From the NCBI GenBank assembly GCA_010094045.1, contig ML986627.1, positions 238,713 through 302,712 on the forward strand: a DNA stretch of 64,000 bases, in the 5' to 3' direction. The DNA is from Lojkania enalia. Lineage: Eukaryota > Ascomycota > Dothideomycetes > Pleosporales. The translations under genes were made by a program, and so were the position numbers. Numbering within the stretch: position 1 is the first letter of the stretch; each line of letters begins with the position of its first letter. The notes beneath the pieces are model-generated. The model did not search any database, had not been told where the DNA came from, and was given only the letters and a program-made list of their open reading frames with translations. Of the stretch, positions 36,017 through 48,908 are shown piece after piece.

Positions 36017-37070
36017 CGCGGTTTCGTGTTTCGACTCTGTGATATTTGTCGCTGATATTTTGGGCTTTTTGTCAGATTTTGGATTTGGATCTGCAGGTTT
36101 GGAGAGTGAAGTGTCTGGTTAGTGGGTGCGAAAGGGGGAACATATGATGGACTATTCAACATGAAGAGAGGTAGTAGTGGCATTATAGGGTGATGAGGTT
36201 GATAGCGCCGTATTATCAGTGACGGGCCACGGGATTGACGTATGCCTACGTGTCAATGTGATTATTTGTTTGCCAACAAAGTGTACACACGGACAAATTC
36301 CAAAGTGATTCTGCTTCGGCATCTCACGAAGTATAGCAAGCGAGCCATTTCACAATGTGTATAGGAGAATATCTGGGAGGATTCGAAGTTCCACGACTTC
36401 CACTCGATTACAATGAATGGGTAACCCCAAGTCCTCTGACATGCTTCCTGCAGCTCACACCTTTATATGATACCCCGCACAGACTATTTTTGAACAGGTA
36501 GGAAGTATGGTAGCCGCGCAGTACAGTAGTAAACTAGCAGAATAAAGATTACGATAACCATTGATAACATCCTACTCTATAGTATCACTGCCTATTCCAT
36601 GCCAAATGGAATTGTGAACTCCTGGTGGAATTGAGAATTTCCACATCATGGACAGAACCTTTTCAACTCATCGTATACCTTTACAAATCTCAAATCTTCC
36701 AATCTAGGCGTTCTTAAGTGTTAGACTTTCCCTTGAGAAGTCAGATGTATTCCTGCCTCAATTGACAGGCATTCTTGATACCAAACTGACCGAAATATTC
36801 TCCATGAGAACATTCTTCATGTCAAATGCATTGCTGTATCCAAGTATCTGAGGATAGTTTCTTTTTTCTTGAGTTTGCGAGTGCCCAGAACAATGCATTC
36901 CAAAATGTATGACCGAAAAGGGGTTGGACAGATTAGTCAGCCACCACAGGGACTATGGCAAGCGTCGGCGTGGATTAATCCTAGGACCGATATGGTCTTG
37001 GCACATATGAATTTCTGGATCGCGTTCGGAGGCAGCAGAACAAGGACAAAAACAGCTCCAAAAAGACGCC
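36017..37070. other. Intergenic upstream of CCT1
   Basis: Divergent interval between the poly-Ser hypothetical and CCT1. AT-rich and without coding signal; the open frame at 36869-37117 covers the CCT1 start in another frame. Confidence 0.5.
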
Positions 37071-39008
37071 ATGGCAGGAATATTCGAGCAACCACGAAAC
37101 GCCGGGACCTTGTGTAAGCTTCATCAACTTGTTTGAAGTACAAAGAACCTAACATGTACTGTAGTCCTAGGTGGGCAGAAGATCAGTGGCCAGGACATCC
37201 GCGACCAAAATGTGCACGCAACGCAAGCGATCGCTAATGTCGTAAAATCCTCCTTCGGCCCTTCCGGACTCGACAAGATGATGGTAGATGACATTGGCGA
37301 TGTTACAGTGACCAACGATGGCGCTACCATCCTCAGCTTGCTCGACGTCCAGCACCCTGCCGGCAAGATCCTCGTTGAATTGGCGCAACAGCAGGACAGA
37401 GAGGTTGGCGATGGAACTACATCTGTTGTTATAATTGCTGCAGAGCTGCTGCGACGAGCGAACGAGCTTATGAAGAACAAGATCCACCCTACGACTATCA
37501 TAACAGGCTACAGACTGGCGTTACGAGAGGCGGTAAAATACATGAATGAGAACATCAGCATAAAGGTGGATAGCCTGGAAGCGGAGAGTTTGGTCAACAT
37601 TGCAAAGACATCTATGTCGAGTAAGCTGATCGGCTCTGACTCGGATTTCTTTGCCAGCATGGTAGTGGAAGCTATGAAATCCGTGAAGTCGACCAACAAC
37701 AAGAACGAAGTCAAATACCCGGTTAAGGCTGTGAATATCCTTAAGGCACACGGGAAAGGCGCGACTGAGTCGATATTAGTCAAGGGTTATGCACTAAACT
37801 GCACAGTCGCGTCCCAGGCCATGAAGACGCGCATTACAGACGCCAAGATCGCCTGCTTAGATATCAACCTTCAGAAGGAGCGGATGAAGTTGGGTGTACA
37901 CATCACTGTCGATGATCCGGCGCAGCTAGAGAAGATTAGGGAGCGAGAAGCAGGAATAGTTATTGAGCGGGTGGAGATGATTCTCAAAGCCGGTGCCAAT
38001 GTTATCCTCACGACCAAGGGTATCGATGATCTGTGCTTGAAACATTTTGTTGAGAAAGGCGCTATGGCGGTACGGAGATGCAAAAAGGAGGATTTGCGAA
38101 GGATAGCAAAAGCTACCGGCGCTACACTGGTTAGCACGCTCTCAGATCTGAACGGAGATGAAAAGTTTGATCCATTACTCCTTGGATCAGCAGAGGAGGT
38201 GGTACAAGAAAGGATTTCAGATGATGAGTGCATCTTGGTCAAGGGTACCAAAGCGTTTTCCTCAGCATCGATCATTCTCCGGGGTCCGAATGATTACGCC
38301 TTAGACGAGATGGAGCGATCAGTTCATGACTCCCTATCTGCCGTGAAACGAACGCTTGAGAGCGGACGCATTGTTCCCGGGGGAGGCGCCGTGGAAACTG
38401 CCCTGCACATCTATCTTGAGGAATGGGCAACCTCAGTGGTGAGTTCAGCCCCCATTGTCTATTGTTTTGATCGCGTGTCCTTCTTTCGAACCCCTTCCTT
38501 ACTGTGCCGTATTATTGCATCTTCCTTTCTTTTTTTATTATAGTATTGGATATTTGTTATCTTTAGCCGCTCAAGACACGTTTCCATGCAATATCATACT
38601 AATCTATCTTAGGGATCCCGCGAGCAACTCGCCATAGCCGCCTTCGCCAACTCACTTCTCGCCATTCCCAAAACACTGGCTATAAACGCCGCAAAAGATG
38701 CAACCGAACTCGTTGCACAGCTCCGCTCACGTCATGCTCTCTCTCAACGCACTCCCTCGGATCCCAGCACTCCCGAAGCCGCCAAATCGATTGCCAAGTC
38801 GAAGAATTACAAGAACTATGGTTTAGATTTGATGAATGGTAAGGTGCATGACTCCATTAAGGCCGGTATTCTAGAGCCGAGTATGAGTAAGGTCAAACAA
38901 TTGAAGAGTGCAGTTGAGGCGTGCGTTGCGATTATGAGGATCGATACGCTAATCCAATTAGATCCAGAGGAAAGGGGTGGTGGTGAGGACGATGGACACG
39001 GCCATTAG
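37071..39008 (+). CDS. cct1: T-complex protein 1 subunit alpha (CCT1)
   Basis: Subunit of the cytosolic group II chaperonin TRiC/CCT that folds actin and tubulin. Exons 37071..37113, 37165..38438 and 38613..39008 give 570 aa. The first splice yields NAGTLFLGGQKISGQDIRDQ, matching yeast Tcp1. ATP-site motifs: FGPSGLDKMMVDD, VTNDGATIL, GDGTTS (about residue 96) and GGGAVE (about 420). CCT1-specific ALNCTVASQAM lies in the apical region. The second intron (174 nt) is long for this window. Length is normal. Convergent with the DUF3112 gene. Confidence 0.97.
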
Positions 39009-39384
39009 CAGAATACCAATAGGCAGATGAAAAGCGTCATGAATAGAGTCCAATAGCACATGTATTGTACACTAATTACTGCATATGACCCTCGCTGAGA
39101 CGATTTAACAACACTGGGTAGGATGTTAAGAGGGAGCGTTGTGATCATTAGTCTTGTATATGATTTCCAAGGTAGTGTTACACGGACTAGCCAACCGGTA
39201 CACTACTGCCCTCGCTATCTCATGCTTTGCTAGTATTCTTCCCCTAGTGACGCCAAGTGCCGCATATTGCCAACGGCTGGTACAATTATCATCGACTTAA
39301 TGCCCTCACACTATCTTACACACCATGACGTGACGCCGTTTCTTACGGCCTATATATCTGAGCATCTAGCCCGTACTTCGCTTT
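39009..39384. other. Intergenic between convergent genes
   Basis: 3' flanks of CCT1 and the DUF3112 gene; nothing else recognised. Confidence 0.5.
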
Positions 39385-40460
39385 TTATACCACGTTTTTC
39401 GGTTCAACCGCCCCGTTCTCTTCTGTCTGGTTTCTCTCGTAGCTTTCGGGGCCTTTAGCACCATCCGGCACGTAGAATCGAAGGTCCACGCGCATTATCG
39501 CGTAAAGATATACGACCAAGATCTCAACGACGAAGTTGAAGATATACAAGCAGGCTTTGGAAAAATACCCTGGCATCGGACGACTCCTTGGCACGGGTTT
39601 CTTCCAAGCAGTTCCACACCTGAAGGCAGCTCCTAGACAGATGAGCGTGGTCCCTGTGAGAAGAATGATGACTTTGGTCCGGAATCGGCCTGTTCCGAAT
39701 TTCTCGGGGACTTTCGAATGGGGAACAGCTAGCGCGATGAGCACCATTGGGATGGGCAGAAAGGAAATGATCGTCAGGAATGTGGACGCGTAGAGCTGCA
39801 GATCTCTATCAATAGTCCGCGTCCTCGGCCTCAGTGTATAGAAGCTTTGGACTGTTGCTGCGATGACAATGGCGAGCGTGAATACGATCAGGACGTATAT
39901 TGTTCGGAGAAAAACGGTGACGAGGCGATGCCAGCCGAGGGCCGGGTGCAGAGCGCGCAGGATGCGGTGCGCGAAGATTAGGTTGACGATGAAGAGGATT
40001 AGGACGCCGGCTGCAACGAAAATTTGGGCGGCGATGCCCAGCTTGATGTTGCTTGGGAGACTGGTTGCCGCTATTCGCAGAACGCAGGTTGCGATGCGGG
40101 CCATGCAGAAAACTGCCCCAAAAAATAAATCAATAGGAACTTAAGGAAGATAAAACCCAAAAGAAAGCATATAGGAGAAGAACAGAGGCGACATACCGAA
40201 GATGGCAAGACTGAAGAGGAATTTATGGTCTCGCTTTCGGTTGATTTGGAAGATTATCATGTGGACTACGGCGCCGATTATGAAGAGCGCCAGGAACACG
40301 GATAGGATGGGGAGGTCGACGGACTTCTTGGGTATACCTCCTATTCCCCATACTTGCGGTGGCCACGGTGGTCCTTGGGGTATCTGATGTGGTGGTTAGG
40401 GCGGAGGTTTGGTGGGGAGATTTAGTCTACTGCGGTTGCGAACCATGGATTGAGGTGCAT
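39385..40460 (-). CDS. DUF3112 family seven-helix membrane protein
   Basis: Fungus-specific multi-pass membrane protein of unknown function. Exons 40431..40460 (30 nt), 40197..40383 and 39385..40112 give 314 aa. The N-terminus MHLNPWFATAIPQGPPWPP is followed by helices starting with SVDLPILSVFLALFIIGAVV. The family core MARIATCVLRIAATSLPSN, IAAQIFVAAGVLILFIVNLI and FAHRI is present; about seven hydrophobic segments in all. The tiny first exon was chosen because it restores frame, gives a CCTAACC branch point and matches the family's Pro-rich N-terminus; other starts meet stops. The cytosolic C-tail is short and charged. Confidence 0.82.
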
Positions 40461-41247
40461 GGCCTGGCGCTGCCATGGCTGTAAATGGACGAACTTGAGG
40501 ACAGTGGGTATAGTATAGTCCTTCTTTGCGAATAGTGTTCTACATACAAAGACCTGGATAAATGAGGAGCGAGATCCGTGAAGCTGTATCCTGCTTTGTG
40601 GCCGCCCGCCGACAGCGAGGCATCCTTCTAAATAACGTCCCACCACACAGGCTTTTGTCCATAGCCAGCCAGGGGCCACTCGCCTCTCTTCGACGCAGCG
40701 CCCGCCGTCTTTGCCCCCTTCGTATAATCAGGCTGCAAAATGCCACGAGAATCATCGACCCATGCTCGGGGCTGATAAACGCCGACAAAGGCCGAGTAGC
40801 CGACGAATAGCGTCTCAGTAGGCGTCGGTGGGTCGGCACGTCGTCCAAGGCAAGAACAAGGTCAGGAGACCCGCTCGCGCGAGACCGAGAGCCCGGATTG
40901 ATATTTTGAGGATCGAGGGAAGGGGGAGGAGTTCTCGGCGGCGTTCGGGGTCGTTAGCCGGGGGGACAAGAGGCACGTCATTGCGCACGATGCGGGGTAA
41001 GATCGGGTACGCATAGCAAAGCCTATTGCTACCTAGGTGGGGAATGCTGCAACCTCCTATGGTCCCTGCTCTTGGATTCGTCGAATAGCTAGATACAAGA
41101 TGGCTAAAACTTGATCCCTAACCCGCGTATGTGATCATTAAACAGAATGCTTGTTTGGGTAAATGGTTTTCTGAGTACCATTAGGCTCTGCCTGCTGCGT
41201 GCACGTTTATAAATTTAGACCCAGTGACTGCGGGAATGCATGTGTTT
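40461..41247. other. Intergenic
   Basis: Promoter side of the DUF3112 gene and 3' side of the next minus-strand gene. Overlapping open frames near 40540-40850 on both strands are compositional; no gene recognised. Confidence 0.5.
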
Positions 41248-42819
41248 TCAATCCAGGACATTGTAATGCACCCGGAACCCATTAGCATTAAAGGTCCTGC
41301 CAAGGTGATGAGTACCGTTTCCGGAACAGTCTCTGGAAGATATAGGAAGGGTGGGATGTGGCACTGTTTCTTGACTGTTGCCGTCTAAAACTTCGCTTGA
41401 CAAGAGCTCCGATCCTGACATGCTATCGTGTATTCCCATCTCGTCGTCGTCGTCCCCATAGCTCGACTCACAGCTATTCCCACTGTCGCTATCTGGATCA
41501 CTCTCGGTGTTATTCCTGGAAGGTGCAGTGACGCTTGTTAACTGGTAGAAGATTTCGCGGTCTAGCTCGGTGGGACTATAGGAGGGGGCCATTCTCTGAG
41601 TCAAAACGCCTTGCTCGTGATCTGTAGAACCCGAGTCTGGGCCAAGGACGTATGGCGGAATATTGCCACGAAATACCGGTCCAGCTGAAATGCCATCTTC
41701 TTGCGTAGATGGTGGTGAAGGTTGTGAGTCTGAAGCCGGATGCAGGGCGGTGTAATCAAACGGAGCTGGTAGCTCACCAGCGGCGAGAGCCAACCCGCAA
41801 TTCCTCCGGAGCATGGTTTGTGACTTTTGCTTTTGAGGTTTATGTAGTCTTTGGTTCAGTCTTTGGGGAATACACAATTCCGTGCCAACAAATCCGTCAG
41901 AAGTTGAATGCATGTCAGATCGCTTCAAACGTTGGGGATTGCGTCCCGCGTATACCCGTGACTTCACACCAGGTTTCGATTTCCATGGCGATTTCGTTGC
42001 CCATGCGGGCCGGAGAGTATTTTGCGAAGGGGGAGCCTGAATAAATCTCAATTGAGAATTAAGAACTGGAACTTGGGCGGGAGGATTCAGCTGGCTATCC
42101 TCAATGGGATCAGTCTCGGTGATTAGCGATCTCTGGATGACATGCTCTTCCTGTTATTAGTATGATTAGTGTTGCGTAAGACAATGGAGTTTGATAAGAA
42201 CTCATACGGTCCGGTCAGGCAGGCCATCTACTGTCGTGGTTCGTTTAAGCGCGAGCTCATTGACAGGTAGCCGCCGTCTCCGGGTGCTCGGACTGTTATG
42301 AGCTGGAATGTCTACTCCTCGAGGCTTCACTTTATAAACGATGTCGTTTCCGCTCCGCTCAGACGTCTGAACCTGCTGGTGCGAGGCGAATTCATGGCGA
42401 AAATCTTTCCTATTTTTGTCATCGATATGAAGCACGAGATCAACTTGACTACTAGTGAGCTTTGATATTTGGGCAACCCATGTATCACCTGAGGATCCTG
42501 GACTTGCACAACCAGAAGCTGGTTGTAGTAATTCGCTGCAATTACAGTCTGATGGTGGTCTCCTTGGGCTGGCTCCTTCTAAATTTGCATGCTTACAGCT
42601 GGCTTCTACTGGAGCACCAGTGGAGGGCACAATATATCGGCCTAGATCGCATGATCCTGATGATATTTGATCCTCGCCCGCATGGATTTGCGCAACATAT
42701 TGCGCATGTCTTTGGAATCGTGAAGGAGGTCGAAGTGTATTTTCCTTCACAACTCGAAGGAAAGTAGACAATCGCAGACGGTTACCACAAAAATTTTGGT
42801 CATGCGCCATACGCAGCAT
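41248..42819 (-). CDS. Hypothetical protein, largely disordered
   Basis: Exons 42208..42819 and 41248..42150 give 504 aa; the intron has GTATGAG, an ACTAATAAC branch and a CAG acceptor. I do not recognise a family. Residues 1-50 look folded (GNRLRLSTFLRVVKEN, FQRHAQYVAQIHA) and so does a short block near residue 115-135 (TWVAQISKLTSSQVDLVLH). The rest is Ser/Pro/Gln-rich with several SQ/TQ sites and an acidic patch near 440 (YGDDDDEMG). An in-frame stop lies just before the ATG, so the start is likely unless an upstream intron was missed. It is divergent from YVC1 with 252 bp between starts. Probably nuclear by composition (basic RRRR near 190), which is inference. Confidence 0.65.
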
Positions 42820-43071
42820 AGATCAACGGCGGACGCAAATCAATAATACGTAGATGGAGGGGGACGGTTGGGATTGAGCATCAGGTGGATGTTCGAAAGG
42901 GACTGCGCGTCATCGTAGCTGCGCATCCCATTACATAATACTCCGATCGCGAAATATTTCACGAGTTTAGCACTCCTACCCCAACATGCTTCGGGCCGTG
43001 ATTTTACACTATTCTCTACCTAATTCAATGGCTTCAGTTGTACATATCTATGCGAATTGCCTACCCTGAAC

Positions 43072-46000
43072 ATGTCGTCCCAGCCAACTACGCCCCGGTG
43101 GCCTGTCGACCATCCGGAGATTCCACACATCGCGGACAACGAGGACTTTGGAGAGGTTGTCAGGAAGCTGTCCTTGTGAGTCCTATGGCCAATTGCTTGC
43201 ACTGTACCTCTACTGATCGCTAAAAAGCTATTTTACCGACGCTATTACCTTTCCCCACTCGTTTGAGGATCTACGGACCCTTCCGTGCGGACGAATCTTG
43301 CATCCTCTGATATCCTACGTATCTGATAGTGTGCATCACCCTAGTCTAGTGTCAGCGCTATTGTATGATTCGGCCTCCCTTTGATTTCTTGTGGACTTGA
43401 ATATCAAGCGTCCAGCCCTGCATCATCGAGTTCGAGCTGACGACAGATAGGGCGTTGAAAGCACACTTCTCTGCCCTAGAAGAAGCTAGCGATGAACCGG
43501 GAGTAAACCAAGCGAGAGGGTATGCGTGTGAATTCGTAGCATGGCAATTCCTCACAAATCTCACCGAGAGAGAGGCTATCGACTTCCTTCTTTGCGAACT
43601 TCCTCCTGTTATCAACAACTCAAGCGATCTTCAAGCTATCGAGCAGGGAAATGGCTGGCAACAGGATGGCAACACTGACGGGGCCTCGTCAAACGAACAG
43701 ATGCCCCTTTTAAGTTCATCAGAGTATGGTCAAGCATCGTCGTATTTCGGCACGGACACTATTCTCGCGAGCACACTTGCCACTTCACCACGGTCAGATG
43801 ATTTTACTTCTCAGTTTGAGAATTTGAGTGCTTTGGAAATTGCATCCGTGTCTGGTGCAAAGAAATTCCTTAGCCAGAGACCCGTGCAAAAGATCATCAA
43901 TGGCGTCTGGAGGGCAAGTCAAACGACCTGTTTCTCAAGGTATTATTGTTGACTAGTTATAGGGCGACATTGTGTTTTGGGAGACTCTCAGCGTCAATTC
44001 GGTGAAATGTCCGAAGTTGTATAATCGTCGACGTGCCGATCCATTCTGCCGACTTCGAGTCCCTAGATATTTGAAGATCTTTGAGACCGTGTTCTTTGCA
44101 ACCTTCCTCGCACTGTATTACGCAGTACTTGTGCAGCGAAGCTTCACCCACGTAACGCCTGTAGAGATTCTCCTTTTTATTTGGATCGCCGGGTTCGCTT
44201 ATGACGAGTACGGAGAATGGAATGATGCCGGCCAAACGAGCTTCTACGCGTCAGACTTCTGGTGGATGTGGGATATCGTAGGGATATACTCACCTGTAGT
44301 AGTTCTTCCAATAGCTGACTTACCGTAGTCTATCGTATTGGTTAGCCTGATTTTTTTCGTACTCCGTGAGTCTCTAGCACCTGAGAAGAACTGTATTCGC
44401 CTGATCAGCTCTAGGAGTCGTCGGCTTGACCGTGTCATCCACAGACATTATTGACCTATCGTACGATGTGTTGGGCCTCCAAGCACTGTTTCTTGTCCCA
44501 AGAATATTTGCTCTCCTAAGTCTGAACCCATATTTTGGGACATTGGTGAGTAAACAGCGAGCACGCCATGTACTGTTTGCCTTAGCATCCTCTCGGTCCC
44601 CTATTCTTGTCACCAATTGCATCACTCCTTAATATGACTGCCTTGACGCACCTTGTTCGGTCTTGTTGCGCCTACGGGCGGCGCGGGTGCAAGCTCGGCT
44701 CGCCCGTTGATTGCGGCACGGCACAAAGGCTGCCTCTTCACATTCTCTTGCACAAATCTAGACTAACTGTATTGGCTGACCGCGTCATCATAGATACCTT
44801 GCTTGAAGGAAATGGTTAGTAGAAAGTGAATTGCGGTGTCTTTGACCGACTCATATTCTATAGACTAAAGATTTCGTTAAGTTTCTATCGTTAGTGGTTA
44901 TTCTCTACTTTGGTCTGTAACGACTCTGCCATTGCATGACTAGACGTCCGGCTAATATCTGCGGCAGGCTTTTTAACAACATTTACTCTGTTGGCTCGAG
45001 ACCAATTTTCGCCACGGGAGATGGTAGGTGTTATTCCCGCTCGAGTGGGTGTTGGCTGATGTCTGAGCTACAGTCATGGATTCTTGTGAAGGTCTTTTTC
45101 GGGTGAGTGAGGCTATGCCAGGCATATGAGTTGATTCCAAGATACTAATGCATCTTTCCATCATAGTTCATCTTACCTCGGATTCGTAAGTCCCGCTGAG
45201 CAACTCCGCTATTTCAAGCTAAAACGTGGTGACTGACGGAAACATGCCCAAAGGATGTCGCGAAGGAAATGTAATTAGGCTCTAATCAAGAGGCCCAAAC
45301 CCTACTAACACAGCATCCAGATCCCCATACTTTGGTCCGCCGGTGATGGTCTGTACGGAAAGCCCACATGCATTTGCAATCCGCTGATCGAAACGGCAGT
45401 TGGTCTTCGTGGCTTTGACCAATATCCTTCTCATTACGTCTCTTATTTCTCTGCTTTCCAATTCCTTGACAAAAGTACGTCTTTTCCTGCACGTTCTAGT
45501 GAACATACTGGGCTTGGCAAATTGATTGGATGTCGACGTCCGATTTTTGAGAGGCCTGTGAAGCGAGGAACCACTCGCATTCGACACCGCCCCAGTCTAG
45601 CACGGCCCTCAGCCTCGCGTCATCACCTTATCGGGCTTGCCTCAAGGCCGCCATTTCCCCATGCACTACACGTCGATCCGCTCACTTCTCCGCTATGTCT
45701 TTACCAGCTTGCGCGTGTCCGCAATGCTCCGGGCGACTTGTCCGCTCCCCCCGCTTAATGAGGTTGCGGTGAGAGCCGGATGTGATCTGTTCTTATCTGT
45801 CGTCCTGTTTAGCCATGTGCTAATTCACATCTCGATAGGTGCTTGACCATGCGCGTGAGGAATACCTCTTCGTGTAAGTCTCCATAGGCTTTTTTCACCG
45901 CTCAGCCACTGACCGGATATCGTTGCAGCTATTCAGTATACGTTCTTGAAGCCTCAACGTCAAATCGCTTGACGTACTATCTTCCGCCGCTGGTGAGTTC

Positions 46001-46739
46001 ACCTTTACATCTATCTATTTTCGGCCCCGTGAAACGGCAAGTAAGCGCCGGGACCTCAGACGTCCTCAGCCCGCATAGCCTCGAAACTTCATGACTTAGG
46101 AGCCAACCACGTACGATACAATGGCTTCCCTGGCTTAATACCGAGTCGATCTTGGCATTTTAGACGCAGTTTACTCTTGTTTTCCTACGCCTCGATATCC
46201 CCGGAGGCGTTTTTTGGTGCGCCTCATCCTCTACACGCTTAGAACAAATATCAAATCGCGCCAGTGCATTTCAAACGCGTACAGTCGTTAGGGGTTGGCA
46301 AGGCTGATGTGTGTTTTAGAACCTTATTCCCCTCATCCTCCGTCCTCTCAGGCTTGTCCTGCCGTCGGAGAGACTGAGAAGCGCTCGGATTATAATCCTT
46401 AAAGCGACTCACATTCCGTTCGTAGGTGCAATCTGGGCTTACGAGCAACTTGCAAGACGAGATCGCAGTTCTGGGATGGTGTCCATTAGCGGACCTGAAA
46501 CGCCAAACGCGCTGAAAAGAAGTCTACGCCATACAGGCCATGCCCCACGCCCGTTGACTGCCGGTTTCCAAGCTCCAGGAGAGGCAAATGGCAATACACC
46601 TAGCAAGTCGAACTTCACCAACCGCCCTCAGACGAAAGGGAGTTCATCCGAATCTGACCCTGAACTGAAAGCCCTAGTGCTTCAGCTTACTTCCCAAGTG
46701 GAGCGGCTCACTGCAATGGTTTCGCAGCTCCAGGATTGA
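43072..46739 (+). CDS. yvc1: Vacuolar TRP-type calcium channel YVC1
   Basis: Non-selective cation channel that releases calcium from the vacuole. I resolve 17 exons: 43072..43175, 43228..43362, 43451..43913, 43963..44277, 44329..44365, 44415..44545, 44794..44814, 44864..44912, 44968..45023, 45074..45102, 45167..45185, 45254..45270, 45321..45348, 45400..45474, 45839..45873, 45929..45992 and 46320..46739. The sum is 1998 nt, 665 aa. Family markers: ALEIASVSGAKKFLSQR, RLRVPRYLKIFE, ALFLVPRIFALLSLNPYFGT, SWILVKVFFGSSYLGF (pore region), NILLITSLISLLSNSLTK, and the C-terminal ISGPETPNALKRSL with a short coiled coil at the end. The third intron is GC-AG (43914..43962). Introns 6, 14 and 16 are long (248, 364 and 327 nt). 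All phases agree, so the gene looks intact. Confidence 0.88.
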
Positions 46740-47637
46740 GGTGAAGTGCGCGTGGCCGCTTGATGGCCGGCGCTTGTGCGGTCCATGAGTGAAGGCCGTG
46801 GTGAAATGAAGCTTGCCTGACCGCATCCAGCCGAACAAGAGCCAGGACGATCATGGTGTTAATTTGCCCGTGGCTTCTGCGCGCTTGCGCTAGGGATGGT
46901 TGGCGTCTCACCGGCTCATCAATTCAAGAGGACCCATTCTTAATAGCAAATGAACGATGATTGCATGGTCGATGGCTCTTAATTGACGCATTCTGGCCAC
47001 ACCCATGCCCAAACCGCGGGCATCAGAAAGCATCACGCCCCATTATGCAGGGGTGGCAATTGCGGCCTCAATTGCTCGCACCTGCGCCTATGTCTGCGAT
47101 GCGGGCGTTTGATTCGTGCTCGGGCCGCTGGCGTTCCCGAGGGCTTGGGCACACTTGCAAGCTCACAAAACGACAGGGGGGTAGAGTGGCGGTCGACCTG
47201 CCAAGCGTGCACCCTGGGCAGTCGCTGTATTGTTCCGTACTAATACTATTTTGCAGTCTTCAGCCCTCCGAGAGACATGGCCCCCCGTTCCAACAGGCGC
47301 TTGCCGCCGCCGCGGCTCGAGCTCGAGCCCACCAAGATCGCGGTCGTTCCTTGTCGACACTTGCTCTCCGTGTCTGCCTTGTCGCTCCTCAAATACCGAC
47401 TTTGGGGACGCACTGCTGGAGTACACCGCCGCAGCACTGCAAACCATTTGTTTTGGCATCTCTCCATTAGAGGCTGGTCTCGCCCTACACGATATATTCC
47501 GCTATTCGTCCTCCAATCCTTCTCTCCGCTGCCATCAGCCTACCTTTTCTTAAGTTCCTCACTCTGCCCCATCTGTCTTGACACTCTACCCTCCATCCAT
47601 CCTTTGTATCTGCCTCTCCTCGCCTCTCGCTTCCACC
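46740..47637. other. Promoter and leader of C2H2 factor gene
   Basis: No conserved gene recognised. The last 120 bp before the ATG at 47638 form a CT-rich tract typical of fungal transcription start regions. Several short upstream ATG frames (for example from 47277) could act as uORFs if transcribed. Confidence 0.5.
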
Positions 47638-48908
47638 ATGTCGACACGAGACCAACCTACTCCACCATTCAATTCGCCGTATCAACAAGCCATGAAGTCG
47701 TCAACATTACTTCAACAGCCAGCATATCCTTCGCCAGCCAGGAGCGACTCTGAGCTATCGAAATATCCAACTGATGGCCTTGGACTTTACAGTTATTCTC
47801 AGCCTTACCCCACCTCCGGACCACCAAGTACTATTCTCTATCCACCGTCACCACAGCCAACCGAAGCCTGGGCACACCTCACAACTGGAACTTCCCCGCT
47901 CATGCCCGAAGGTTCGGTAGAATCTTGGAGCACACCGTATGACCAGCCAATATCTCGCTCTCCTTTGCCTTGGGGTAATCAGCAAGCATCGCACCGTTCC
48001 TCTCTATCGTCGACAAGGGATATGTCCATCTTCTCACGCGAAGGATCCGAGCACGGTTTCCCGCAAATTAAGCTCGAGGGCGGTTCGGAATGGGCTACGG
48101 ACGAAGAATCGTCTCCTGCTGGTTTACAACAGGCTCCATTGACTGTTTCTCCCGATCGGCTCACCACCGGAATCTTTCCTTATGATCACGGAGCGTATGC
48201 CTCACCGCAGCTGAGCAGGTTCGAAGCACAAGGCGACGACGGCTACAGCAACAGGCCATATCGATCTATGTCTCCTCAGGCACGGCCGAGAAGCCCTCAC
48301 TTACTTGATGCTTCGTCTGGGGTCACGGCGCGGACACGACTTCGAAGGAATCCCACAACTGTAGAAAACGCCAATTTCTCTTGTACCATTTGCGGGAAAC
48401 TTTTCCAGAGAAGCTACAACCACAAGACGCATATGGAGACTCACAATCCTGCACGCAAAAGGGAACATGTCTGCCCACACAAAGAGTGTGAAAAGATGTT
48501 TGTGCGGAAAACAGACTTGGATCGTCACCAGAATAGCGTCCGTATCCGCCCTTTTTATTTGAACGAGCAACGACTAATCGTGTTCAAGGTACACCGCAAA
48601 CTGAAGATTTTCCGGTGCAGCAAATGTGACGCTCATTTTGCACGCAAGGATACACTTCGCAGGTGAGTCTTGAGGAATATAGTGTCCTCTTTGATTACTA
48701 ATGTGAAAGTAGACATGAGGAAGATGGTTGCCCAAGGCGAAATGAGCTGCAAAACCCGGATGTTCTTTCGCGGCGCGTATCTATGCGAGCAGCGCCAGGC
48801 ATGAGGATGCCATACTATCAATCTCCCCGGCCTGAAATGTATGACAACGGACGGTCGCCGCCGTTGTTCAGGGATGACAGCTTTCCTGGAAGTCCCAGTG
48901 ACTTCTAA
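47638..48908 (+). CDS. C2H2 zinc-finger transcription factor
   Basis: Exons 47638..48537, 48589..48662 and 48713..48908 give 389 aa. The N-terminal 240 residues are Ser/Pro/Tyr/Gln-rich and disordered, as in an activation region. Three tandem fingers follow: FSCTICGKLFQRSYNHKTH near 248-270, HVCPHKECEKMFVRKTDLDRH near 278-300, and FRCSKCDAHFARKDTLRRH near 309-327, the third completed by the last splice (R-HEEDGC). The tail is Met/Pro/Arg-rich. The first intron interrupts the linker between fingers 2 and 3; without it a basic nonsense insert appears. Large flanking intergenic regions suit a regulated gene. Target genes unknown; no named orthologue assigned. Confidence 0.88.

Noticed and set aside
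46151..46260. Stretch in YVC1 intron 16 reading FTLVFLRLDIPGG, taken at first for a degenerate exon
   Set aside because: The conserved segment NLIPLILRPLRLVLP is intact further on at 46320, so this is intron sequence.
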